The position numbers were made by a program, and so were the translations under genes. The notes beneath the pieces were generated by a model, which saw nothing but the letters and a program-made list of their open reading frames with translations, did no database searches and was not told the DNA's origin. Positions 53,976 to 64,000 of a DNA stretch of 64,000 bases are shown in pieces (positions within the stretch are counted from its first letter, which is position 1; each line of letters begins with the position of its first letter). Source of the DNA: Scortum barcoo (taxonomy: Eukaryota; Chordata; Actinopteri; Centrarchiformes; Terapontidae); NCBI GenBank assembly GCA_023238725.1, contig CM041538.1:14010880-14074879 (forward strand), given 5' to 3'.

Positions 53976-56900
53976 TCATTTAGCTAAACTTGTAGGAGAG
54001 ACACTCCCGCCCTCTTCAGTACCAGACAGAGTTTTCTGTGGGAGTCCAGACATGGCACAGAGGCAGATGTTGAAGGGTTGCAATGGAGCCGCCTTCCCCT
54101 CCTGCTGCTTTGCTGTTGGTTTACTCCACTGGGCATTTGCCTCTTCAAAATCCCACTGGAAAACACAGACAGGTCAGGATTCATAAAACATATTGTTCTA
54201 TAAAGATTATTTTAGTTGTTCTATTGTTTTAAGGCGTTTTGCTAGCACTTATTCACCTTGCCTAATCCTTTCTGGAGCGCAGGAATATTTGTTACTGTTA
54301 TTTAACTGAGGCCCTGATCCTTATCCCACTTAACACTGGTCATTTGCAATGTTAGCGTGATCCTGAAATGAAACTAAACTCTGCTTTCTTATGACTCCTG
54401 CTGTGTGAGAGAATAAACTTAATGCCAAGAATGCAAGAGGTTCAGACTCGTCCACATGCAGAGTCCTGGCTGGCAGGCATTGAACAAGAGACCTCCCAAA
54501 ATAGCAGGGGGTAACACTGGCCCCCTATAGACAAGGGAACCATTTCACACTACTTCCTAGGCAGACAGACCCAACCCAGTGCTGGTCTTTAATCAAAGAT
54601 CCTTTACAGCAGAACAATTGGGCCACAAGGCAAATCTCAAACACTTCCACCCCTCGCTGTACCCCTCAGTCCCTCCTCCTCACCTCCACCTCAGTCTCAC
54701 CCCTGCAAAGAATTGGCACTCAGCATAAATATGCTCTAAGCACAGGGCACAATGGACGAGCTGCTGGCAGCCAGTTTCTGCAGGCAACAACATGTGTGGT
54801 TTTTACTGCGATGTCATGCAAAGCAGTCAAACCTCTAAGTCATAAATACATCTATAAATGCTGACTAGACCTGTGGTCCTCTTTGTCCTCAGCTTTTATG
54901 GCTGGATAACCTCTACGTTCAATTCAGTGGAAAAGTTTTGAAAACAGGTACAAAGAAAAAAAAAAAGTTTTTAATGAACAATCTTGAGCTCACCTGGAAT
55001 AAATACATAAAAGTTAACAGCTTCTGTTATTGCTAACTAGCAGGTGGGAAAAGTGCCAGAGAGGGAGGGGCGAATCTATGAATTTACCTTCCGTCTTTTG
55101 TTTAGAAAAACTATAGACTACAGACCTGTTCAGCGCTGATCAGCAAGTATCAGCTGGTATTAGCAGGAGTTTACAGATTTCTTACAGACTTGCAGACTAA
55201 TCCATGCTGCCCCCAAAACACTGAATATTTGGCTGTGGTGTTTTGGGGCTAAGAGTCCAACCAATGGGAGCTGAGATTAGCTTAAATTGAAGGAGGAGGC
55301 GTTTCCACACAACCAAACAAAGCAGTGTGCTTTCTCACATACACCATGTGCACACAGTACGTTTTGAATACCTTCTTAAAGCTCTCTTACTGCTAACGGC
55401 ATTCACGTCATTTGCTTTTTCCTGTTCGGTGAACAGCATCGGGCTGCAATTGTTTGCGCGCACACCATTTGCCTTTGTTTCTGATAAAATGACATCCTTC
55501 ATAGCCTGGCTTTCTGGAGCAGCACAGCGAGGGAGTTTCTCTTGTAGCTGCGAGTGTCAGGGCCTGAAAGGGAAAAAGCTTGTAATGTCACTCTCACTGC
55601 AAACACAAAACTATGCCTTTTTAAAAGAGGGGAAATTATATAAATGCGAACTGTCTTCTAAAACAAGACTTGTTTTTCCTTTGTAGCCAGTATTTAACTC
55701 CTGGCACAATTGTACGCTGCAGAAAGAAGCCATATTCCAGCTCACTTAGAACCGAACCCTGCTTCTTGTGCTTCTCACACTTCCATACACTTTTACCCAC
55801 AAGCCGGCACGCAAAAACACACGGGGTCTCTCTACGGAGTTTGACTCATCAGTCCTACAAGAATATGCTGAGTCTTCTTATGAGAACCTCGAACAGCTGT
55901 CTGACTTACTTCCCTTAGAGTCACGTGTGAAAAGCCCAAAGCTGGCCTGATCGTTCCTCCTAATGTTGAATTTTAATTTGTGTAATAATAACATTAGTAT
56001 GTGAAGCATTTAATCTCATCTAATCTCACGGGTCAGAAGTACAAACAGTGCTGTTTCAACCCTTTAAGCAGGCGTGGTGATTTATTTAAGAAACTGCAAT
56101 GTAACTGAAACTTAAGTGTGTGCCTCCACAACAACAACTTCAACAAAACACTCTGCAGGTGTGTGGGGCAAGTTGATCACTTTCAGGGAAACACAGCGTG
56201 TAGCCTTCTCTTTTGCTTTCACCTATCTGTCCTTTAGTAAACCTGCTGTATTTTAGACTTTTTTTTTTTTAAATAGATATTTTTGACATTTTGTATGTAT
56301 GGACCTGCACCTAGACGTTCACCAGTTGTTTTTATAAATGTCATCACCATCTTGGTGGTGTGGTGTTTTGTATTTTCTATTTCAATCACTTTATCATGGT
56401 TACATCACTGTTTCACTGTTTATGTTAAACAGCTCATACAATTAAATACGTACGCATTGTGTAGATATTTTTGGATTTGCATTTTACTATTAACTACTAT
56501 TTACTATTAAGTCAGTAAGTTTGTTTCTGCATCTTACTGATAATCTTCTTACTTTGTTTTTTGTTTATGTTTTACACCCTTTCCTACTTTGTAGTGAAAC
56601 TGTTGCACAACAGTTTCCCTTGAGATGAATAGCTAATAGGTAATAGCTTATTTTATCTTATCTAATATAGTTAAAGCGGTAAATCCCATCAGCTAGTCAA
56701 ACATTCATCATACAGCATCAGTCCTGACTTTTACCCCTTTATGAACTTCAGTGCCTGGCTGCGAATGGAAAGCCCGTTACATAAGACCACATAAAAAGAC
56801 GATAAATTGAACAGATTCAGGTCATCATGTCAGTTCACACAAGGTGATAAAACACAGGTTAACAGCAGTCAAACACCCTGCTGTATTCATTCACAGCAGT

Positions 56901-59898
56901 CACCACCCACTGTGTCAACATGCTGTCACCACCTAGTGGCACACAATGAGAAGTACATGTCTTTCTTTTATTTATCTGTCACGAATCACTGTTCAAAATT
57001 ATTTCAGTACCCACAACTGCAAAAAGGTAAAAGCTATTATTGAAAATATGGTGATCATAGGAAGTTTATATACAAAAATACCATTAAAAGAGTGTTAATT
57101 CGATATCTTTACACAATTTCAAGAAGGGAAATACAAGAGCTTAAAGATTACTTTCATTATTTTATCTACTTTCATCTCCAACTCACCTCCAGATCAGAGC
57201 TCACAAGTGAAGAGTCACAGGACGTATCTGAGGAGCAGAAACTGTCAACTCTGATCACTCGCACCGTCCTGTTGGGGGATCCGTCCTCCACCTCCTCTTT
57301 GGACAACGTCACCTCCTTCAGGCATATCTAGGAGGAAAAAAAAACAAAAACATTCATATCTACTGGAGGAACGACATCTGATTAAGGTGAAGAAAATATG
57401 AAGATTAAGCCTGCACCGCTGTTGTGAAAAGTTTAAACCACAACAGAATCTCCTTTTACTTTTCTTGCTGGTTGAACGCTGATGTCCAGGTAACGGCCCA
57501 TCTCGGTCATCTTCTGGACTTTTGTCTTTGAAGAAAAAGTTGAGCGGTAACACATTGAAACCAAGACATTAGTGAAAACAAAGTGGTAGCATTATTACTC
57601 TGAAAACGATTCAATCTTGCAGAGGAATGAATACATATTGACTTTTATGCACATTTAAGCTAAAGCATTCAGACATTAATGAGTGAGTATTTGAAATTCC
57701 ATTACATTTATATATATCAATATAAAATAGTTACTTAATTTAGTAAGGGAGCCTCAATGAGATCAAGATCTCTTAATTAAACACCAAGAAATACATGCAG
57801 TAATCTTGTCTATGCAACAGATGACTCCTAGAGAAACATGAAATATGAAAACTGACTTTTGTTTGTCCTGAATTAACGTGCTGTTTTCTTTGTCTCTTCA
57901 TGCCAGTGTTATCTTCAGTGGGGGTGCATGAGCCACCTAAAAGGCTCTCTGTGTCTGGAGAAAAATGGATAAGCTGCCATCCGGTTCTTCTTTTGCACCA
58001 GTGGACGACTAGGATCTGCCAATGTCGGATTAAAGGTCAACAGATCATACTTGGTTGAAAATCGGTACCATGTATTCAAGACATCATCAAAATCTTACTG
58101 TAGTGCGCATTATTTCCCAAAGATCAGATACTGTAGGTAGAACTGTGATATTTTTGTCTTGTACTGATGACATTTGGGTCTATTGCTGCTGCTTCTATAA
58201 ATCTAAAAACAAACTTTTTTTTGTTAAGAAAAAGCTACCAGAGAGAGTTTAGATTGTCGAAAAGCTTTCATGGGCTGAATCAATATTGTGCTATAAATGC
58301 TACCAGGGACCATCTCCAGTTTCATGGATGATGCACTGGTGAGATGCATTTTTCCTGAAGCGTTAGCCAGGGGGTTAAGGTTCTGAGCTTTACAGAGTGA
58401 AAAAGATGCTGTCACACTGCGCTATGTAAGGATACCAGAATGTCCAGGGTGACGCAGCAAATCGCTGACAGCAGCCACGGCATGACTCTGAAAAGAAACC
58501 CAGACCGAGTGTTGTAGAGGAGTATGGCTGCAGCGTAGAGGGCACCAGCCAGTGAGCACAGCAGTCCAGAGAACACGTAGGCCCAGGTCAACATCTGTCC
58601 TCTGTACTGAAGGGACAAATGCTAAATTATTCCCTTGAAAGCGATTTCGGGTAAGCAGTAAGAAGAAGCTCTGACACCAAAAGAGTTGTGTACTGTTTGT
58701 AACTTACTACTCTGCAGAGTAAAGGGAACCTGAAGGTAGAAGCGATGACAAGCGACAGCAGGCCGAGTGTGTAACCCAGGATTTCGGTGTTGTCCTGATA
58801 GAAAACCAGTTTGGACGTTCTCACATAACGTACCTCTACACATAAAAATGTAAATGCATTTGCCCGTGGAACTACATCAAGTCACATCATTACTTTACTT
58901 ACTTGCAGGGTGACGTGCAGCAGTCTCCTCTTGCTGAGAGGCCTCTCAGCTGGGCGATGGGTGACCCTGGACTCCAGAAAACCTCCAGCGATCACCATCA
59001 GAACACACACGGCGAGCAGCTGCTGCCTCCTCCTGCCCCTCAACATCCTCCCGCCTCCTTTCTGAGGAACACACACACACACACACACAGAAGAGGAGAT
59101 TACCACAGCTGGAAACAGTTGTAAAACATCGCCTGCTCATTTGTTTGGTTATCTGTAGAGCGTCGCTGCTAAGTGGCCTTGGTGATTTGCCTAAAGGGTT
59201 TTGGCCAGTTGGGTGCTGATATTAAAAAAAAAAAAAAAAAAACACACCTGTGCTACCTTTCTCCACTTTGTTTGAACAGTGTGTAGTTGTTGGATTGCCT
59301 GAGGGCGATAAGATTTGCTTCAATGAACTCACCTGCCTCTGAGTTCCAACACAGGAGCACAGGGAGGCAGCAGGAAATAACATGGACAACATCCACAGCG
59401 GCAGCAACGACACCCATAAAAACCTGCAGAAGAAGGAGCAGGAAAAAAAAAAAAAGTCACCACTGCGTGCAAAGAGACGAAAAGCAGTATATGATTAAAA
59501 ATATGTCACCTGAATGTGCAGCTGTCTGGACAGGACGGCCCCAACCGCGCTGCATAAGTTACCCAGGAGGCTGTAGAAGAAAGTGCTGCTTTCTCTGAGA
59601 CTCTCACCCCGATGCCTGCACCTCTGATACACCAGCCTTGAAACAGTTAACACGGCTTTAATGCAGGAAAGCAACAGGAACAAATCCCGAATAAAAAAAA
59701 AAAAAAAAACACTACTTACAGTGAGCATGAGAGCAGCAGAAGCAGTGCAGACGCGCAGCTGAGGCCGATGGGGACGCAGGGTCGGCGCGCGTCGAGGGAG
59801 AAACATGCGGAGGCTGAATCCGCGCAAAAGGCGAGCAGACCGGAGAGAAAGGCGTCGGGATCTGCCCTCGTCTCCGGGATCGACGCACGTCCCTCCAT
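53976..59898 (-). CDS. tmem44: TMEM44, seven-helix transmembrane protein
   Basis: Transmembrane protein 44; molecular function poorly known. Coding exons, 5' to 3': 59720-59898, 59510-59636, 59333-59423, 58903-59057, 58708-58833, 58436-58606, 57857-58015, 57460-57525, 57187-57327, 53976-54155, about 464 codons (mammalian form about 475). Recognised by GAVLSRQLHIQVF, QDNTEILGY, AGALYAAAIL, MPWLLSA, SPDTESLL, MGRYLDIS, and the acidic SSDLEWDFE tail. Hydrophobic segments alternate with a basic loop (RGRRRQQ), as expected. Start: the ATG at 59898 has A at -3 and G at +4; another in-frame ATG at 59931 would add 11 residues. Three junctions are uncertain: 59333/59057 needs the second of two acceptors 4 bases apart (59061 is the first); 57857 could instead be 57878; 58708 could be 58711. 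The intron after 58436-58606 looks U12-type. Confidence 0.9.
54156..57186. other. Last TMEM44 intron
   Basis: A 3-kb intron, much longer than the other TMEM44 introns. Apart from the plus-strand frames near 55.3-55.95 kb, no feature was recognised. Confidence 0.5.
55799..55950 (+). other. Unassigned plus-strand frame, possible terminal exon
   Basis: Within the last TMEM44 intron, on the opposite strand, a pyrimidine-rich stretch ending ACCCACAAG is followed by an open frame of about 50 codons. It includes the acidic, tyrosine-containing EYAESSYENLEQLSDLL and then a stop. Not recognised. Upstream, 55327-55686 encodes a hydrophobic open frame that also lacks a known match. It could be chance or a pseudogene piece. 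Confidence 0.2.
58016..58435 (-). other. tmem44: U12-type GT-AG intron in TMEM44
   Basis: The donor is CTG|GTATCCTTAC, which equals the minor-spliceosome 5' consensus. The 3' end reads GACCTTTAATCCGACATTGGCAG, with a branch-like CCTTTAAT some 12-15 bases before the AG and no pyrimidine tract. Splicing here joins LDIL to ILVVHW and completes the last membrane helix. Confidence 0.7.
59069..59091. repeat. CA microsatellite at a TMEM44 acceptor
   Basis: (AC)n run just upstream, in the reading direction, of the acceptor of the exon ending near 59057-59061. On the minus strand it is a GT run. Confidence 0.93.
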
Positions 59899-60060
59899 GC
59901 TGTGTCCTCCGTAGAAGTTTACATGTCGCATTACAAAAGGAGTCCAGCCGCGCAGCTGACAGCGAGTTAAGGGCCTGCAGCTGCTTCAGGGAGGAGCTCA
60001 CCTGTGGTACACCTCAGGAAGTGCTGCGGGTGGTGGAGGGACGTGACGTTAAAAAGGTTA
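59899..60060 (-). promoter_or_regulatory. TMEM44 5' UTR and promoter region
   Basis: The GC-rich block containing the first exon extends a short way past the start codon. No start site or TATA box could be defined. Confidence 0.3.
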
Positions 60061-60871
60061 ATGGGAACTGATGAATCCATCCCTACAAAATGCAAAATAG
60101 AGAGAAAAAAGGGGATCTTGGAGAGGAGGATCTTGTGATGGAGGGAAGTTCTGCTCTACCTGGGAGATGATCTCCTTGTTTCCACGACTACAAATACTTC
60201 TCAGTGTGGGCTCTGTGGATCACCCCTCTTTTATTGTGACATTTTAACTGCTTCACTATATTAATTGGTTATTCTCTCTCTTGTGACATACAGCTGTAGT
60301 GTTTGGTGTCTTGGGATGCATTAGAAGCCCCCCCCCCTCTCTTCTCTCAAGGTGGGACTTCTTGTTGACTTGAAGCCCCCTTAGCTGTGTGTAGAGGAAA
60401 TCAAGGGATTGTTTATATTTCTGGTAATCAACAGTGAGAACTTCAGTGCAAGTCTGGGTACTAAATTCCTCCTAAAGGAAAAGGTCTAAACGAAAAAAAC
60501 ACAAGAATATTCATATCATTCATTCATATCAGCTCTGGATGTTTTAGGGCTGTCAACAACCACCCAAGCAATACATATATTTTGGGCACATTATTTTCAT
60601 TTAGTTGAAAATAAATGTTTCCTTTTCATATTAGTCATGTCCATAAATGTTCATATTACAATGCAAACAGCAGAAAATAAAACTAAAAAGAAAGGAACCC
60701 TTATTTTAATGCTTATAATGTTGTAGATTATGTTGAGAGATCATTATTTTTTCAACACAAATAAAAGGATTATTATTTTTCCTTTACACCATTGCACTGC
60801 TTAGCATCAACCAGTGAGATGTTCATGGAAATGGAACAAAAAAAGTGACACACCAACATGTAAACATTAAA
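60061..60871. other. TMEM44-LSG1 spacer
   Basis: AT-rich sequence with no exon, repeat family or RNA gene recognised. Confidence 0.5.
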
Positions 60872-60877
60872 TTTATT
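60872..60877 (-). terminator. Poly(A) signal of LSG1
   Basis: AATAAA on the minus strand about 465 bases after the stop codon, followed within 30 bases by a GU-rich stretch (TGTTGGTGTGTC), a typical cleavage context. Confidence 0.5.
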
Positions 60878-61340
60878 TTATAATCCGGCTTAGTTACTTT
60901 AATCACAGCTGTATAGGGATAAATGCTGTATCCAATATATAGTAATTTATCTGGTTAATGAAAACTTTGTGTCTTTTGAATTGGCATCAAAATACAAATT
61001 GAAAAATGTCCTTTTCAATATTTCATTAAATTCACATCTTCTGGATGTTGAGTCCATTTGTGAACGCTGTGGTGAGACCTGGTGAACAACTGGTGATCCA
61101 GTTGATGGAATGCTTTGCACCAATATGATCTTTGAACTAGAGCACTGCACAACAGATTAGGCACCTCATTTGTTAATATGAAGACAGCCTGACCTTTTCA
61201 TACTCATGGGATTAAAGGGCCTAAATACAGATACTGCTCAGTGTTAATTCCTTTGGAATCACATGTGAACTGAACTTTGAGGGTTTTCCATTCCTGCTGA
61301 AATGATCCGTAATTAAAAGTGCTTTGATTTCAGATCATCG

Positions 61341-64000
61341 TCAAGCATCCAGATGCTTGTTAAGTCGGCGTACTTTCTCCTTCTTGTTCTTGTTGCCGTG
61401 TTTTTTCCAGGGTTTTCCCACCACTGCTTCCGATCCAGCTTTTCCGGGGCCAACAGGTCCACTGCCTGGTTTATAGCCCATGACGGTCTGGACCCCCTTG
61501 GAGAGTGCCCGGACATTCTCCTGAAGACAGAGACCACGATTATACACATCTCTGATTTTCAGACAACTATTATTCAGGTATTCTTCTCAATAATAAGAGG
61601 ACAGTTAATGTACTGTACCTGATGGAAGAAGTTCTTGTCAACCACATTTTCAATTCTCTTGATTTTCTGTTTTTTGTTTGTTGTGGAGAGGTCACAGCTG
61701 TCCAAGTCTCTGTTCAGAAACTTGTTATGCTGCGGCTGGAAGTCTTCAGCATTAATATGTGGAGGAGGGTGGCAGTACAGGAGCTTGCCCTGTTAGGAGA
61801 CAACACTGTTAGACATAGTGTGTTCTATTCAGGAGGCACATATTTGAACTTGATGTATGGATGCTGTAGCAACAGAAACACAAAGTGAATATTTCTCATA
61901 CTTCTCACATAAGCAGTCAAAACCAACAACACATGTAATTTTTAACTCTATCTCAGGTCTGGCACTTACGCTGACATAATCCTTCAGGATGTACCGTGCT
62001 GATCTGGACTGATCGGGTTGGCCATGCGACGTCATAAAACCTCTCATGTCTGAAATATAGTGAAACACAATAATAAACTTCATAAAGAGTTTTCACAATA
62101 CTTTAAGAACTCAAAAATAGTTTAATGAGATCATCTCCATATTCTAACAAAGACATCGTTTTGTCCTATTGTTCATTTATTCTCTACAGAAACACTGTAA
62201 CTGTCCGGTGGGGTCTCACATCCATAAGCCATCAGCAGTTCCTCGGAGGTGGGGTGCCGGTCCGGGTCCTCATCTTCTCGTGGCCGGATGATGTTGATGC
62301 CGTAGGTGCCTTCTAACACATGCCGAGGGATTGTCTGACAGATGTGACGAATCTGTTAAGGACTGAACTACAATCAGCATCCAAGACCTTCCTAAATGTT
62401 GGCGGTGCAGTGACCTTCATGATGCTCAGATGATGCAAGGTAGAACATTTTGGTTGCTTGAATTTGTTTCTGTAAACAAATGTCACAAAGACTGATACTA
62501 AGGTTTGGTGCAATTACAGTTGGCGTAGGACATTTTTAAGAATTACATTTCCTATAAGCCACCTTTATCCTGCTGAAGAGATTTTCTCCAAAGTTCTTTA
62601 ACTCAACTACCAATGTCCCACTGTGAGAAATAACAGACATCTGCAACATCTGCACTTCTTTCTGGACTTCTTGGTGAATTCTGCAGGTGCTGCCCAAACA
62701 CATACAAAAGGATATGAGAGAGACTGCAGGTACATGATCTCGCATCTGGTCAATGGGCAGGATCCCACAGCAGATCATCTCAGCCTTGGTGGAAACGAAG
62801 GAGGGCATGACCAGACCTGGGCAGTCACAGAGGCACAGGCCTGGCTCCACATACAGAGTCTGTGATAAGAGTCAAGAAAGAGCAACAAAAACAGTCACGC
62901 TTTCGGCTTCCTGCTGATGGAATCAATTACCTAAATTCATAGAGAGGTTTAAAGGATACCTGGAAGTGCTTGGTGTGTCCAGGAGTGGCTGAAACAGACA
63001 CCTTCTTGTTCCTTAGGATAGTGTTGATGGTGGAACTTTTTCCCACATTAGGATACCCAACCTGTTGAATTCACACATGATGTCATTGGGATTGGTTTAC
63101 AGTCACTCAAAACAGTTTATAGTGCTTGAAGGAAGTGTAGAACTCCTTTAACCCAGAAGTGTTCTAGCTAAAAGTGTTCCCAGTGAAGAATGCTATGAAT
63201 GATAATGTTTGTACACAGTATGTGTCAAGTGCAGACGAGTAAGAGTGTTCGCTTTTGACCCACCAGTCCCACTGTCAGTTGTCCCTCTTTACACCTGGGC
63301 CCGCTGTGAACAGACTTAAACATGTCCAGCAGCTCATCCTTATGCAGCAGACGGCTGGAATTGTGGAAGGAGGCTTCAATGGATGAACCAGCTGCCCCTT
63401 CCTCTCCTTCGCCCTCGCCTTCTGAGCACGTGTGCCAGTCCTCTTCTTCTACAGTGATCTTTTGCTGCTGCTCTTCCTCCGTGCCGCTCTCTTCTCCCTC
63501 TTCATCCACCTCCTCCTCCTCGTCTCCGTCTGCCCCTTTTAGGGTCAGGTTTTCACTGTCTGGCTGTCCTTCCTCTTCTGGCTCACTCTCTTCACGCTCC
63601 GGATCCTCCACTTCCATGCCCTGCGAGGAGAGATGTTTTTGCGCTTTGATACTGGGTTTGAATGCAGCAGCAAGTCAAAGACGCTAAAGAGTATTCACAG
63701 ACTGACAATGTCCAGCTCCACTTGATAAGGGAATGTGGATATGCACTGTAGATACATCATAATTCCCTGGTAATGTTCAGAGTATACCTCTCAAAGATCC
63801 TCCTCCTCACCTTATCTTCTGCATCTAGTCTGTTGCTCTCAGCCAGGGCAGACCAGAAAACTGCCCTCAGGCCCTCGTTCTGGAAGTGTCTGGCCCAGGC
63901 TCGCCTCTGCTCCCTGGTTAGTAGGTCTGCCTTGTTCACCAACAGCATGTTCACCTTGTGCTCTGACACTTCCTTCACATACGACTCCTGGCAGCGCATG
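61341..64000 (-). CDS. lsg1: LSG1, large-subunit GTPase 1 (5' part off window)
   Basis: Cytoplasmic GTPase of the YlqF/YawG family that releases the export adaptor NMD3 from pre-60S ribosomal subunits. Exons, 5' to 3': 63811-64000 (continues right), 63264-63620, 62960-63061, 62716-62859, 62220-62343, 61970-62049, 61619-61789, 61341-61520; all phases agree. The GTPase motifs occur in permuted order: NKADLL (G4), then GYPNVGKSS (G1), TPGHTKHF, and DCPG (G3), the hallmark of this family. Between G4 and G1 is a long Glu/Asp/Ser-rich insert (63264-63620 exon), shared with eukaryotic LSG1. The tail ends KPWKKHGNKNKKEKVRR, a basic, probably RNA- or ribosome-binding end. Two introns, 62860-62959 and 62344-62715, are U12-type. 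The first exons, including the start codon, lie outside. Confidence 0.96.
62344..62715 (-). other. lsg1: AT-AC U12-type intron in LSG1
   Basis: Donor TCTCTC|ATATCCTTTT and acceptor TTCGTCAC|ATCTGT. The branch sequence TCCTTAAC lies 12 bases before the 3' splice site. These are the minor-spliceosome consensus elements. Spliced codons read PAVSL-ICQTIPR, matching the family; GT-AG alternatives nearby lose that match. Confidence 0.9.
62860..62959 (-). other. lsg1: GT-AG U12-type intron in LSG1
   Basis: Only 100 bases. The donor TTCCAG|GTATCCTTT matches the U12 5' consensus, and TTTCTTGAC lies 12 bases before the final CACAG, matching the U12 branch site closely. Joins ..GHTKHFQ to TLYVEPG. Confidence 0.85.

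Noticed and set aside
62716..62720. GT-AG splice of LSG1 using CAT|GTACCT and AACAG|ATTCGT
   Set aside because: In phase, but it deletes the conserved VPAVSL and adds foreign residues; the AT-AC splice fits the consensus and the protein.
1..64000. CRISPR array, prophage, operon or tRNA gene
   Set aside because: Nothing with the required repeats, coding density or cloverleaf was seen; the DNA is intron-rich vertebrate sequence.

Overview
The window is vertebrate nuclear DNA, almost certainly from a ray-finned (teleost) fish. The signs are many short exons with GT-AG introns, AT-rich introns, CA/GT microsatellites and dispersed short repeats. It also carries a run of genes that sit together on human 3q29 (OPA1, ATP13A3, TMEM44, LSG1). 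No bacterial, viral or organellar features were seen. All four genes lie on the minus strand, so each reads from right to left. Exon calls come from reading splice sites and codon phase by hand; exon edges could be off by a base, and names rest on remembered family similarity, not on a search.

Layout. 195-15732: OPA1, the mitochondrial inner-membrane fusion GTPase. 23 coding exons are seen; the last exons (about the last 150-170 residues) lie left of the window. 15733-22367: spacer with the OPA1 promoter, a degenerate minisatellite and the presumed ATP13A3 3' UTR. 22368-38916: 32 coding exons of ATP13A3, a P5B-type polyamine-transport ATPase, with an untranslated exon near 42326-42406 and a probable first exon and CpG-rich promoter near 50.3-50.9 kb. 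50.9-53.9 kb: spacer with a three-unit degenerate repeat cluster. 53976-59898: TMEM44, a seven-helix membrane protein, 10 coding exons. 61341-64000: the 3' part of LSG1, a circularly permuted GTPase that releases the export adaptor NMD3 from 60S ribosomal subunits; its 5' exons lie right of the window.

The genes are neighbours by conserved synteny, not an operon or pathway. OPA1 acts in mitochondria, ATP13A3 in endosomes, LSG1 in cytosol/ER, and TMEM44 is poorly characterised.

The most notable observations are: (1) one ATP13A3 exon, just after the TGES loop, carries two separate 4-base insertions that break an otherwise perfectly phased gene; (2) three minor-spliceosome (U12-type) introns within 5 kb, two in LSG1 (one of them AT-AC) and one in TMEM44; (3) two GC-AG introns in OPA1, one just before the alternatively spliced protease-site exon, which itself carries a proline-rich expansion; (4) a Ser/Pro-rich, G-run-containing insertion in the ATP13A3 N-terminal region and a five-codon upstream ORF in its likely first exon.
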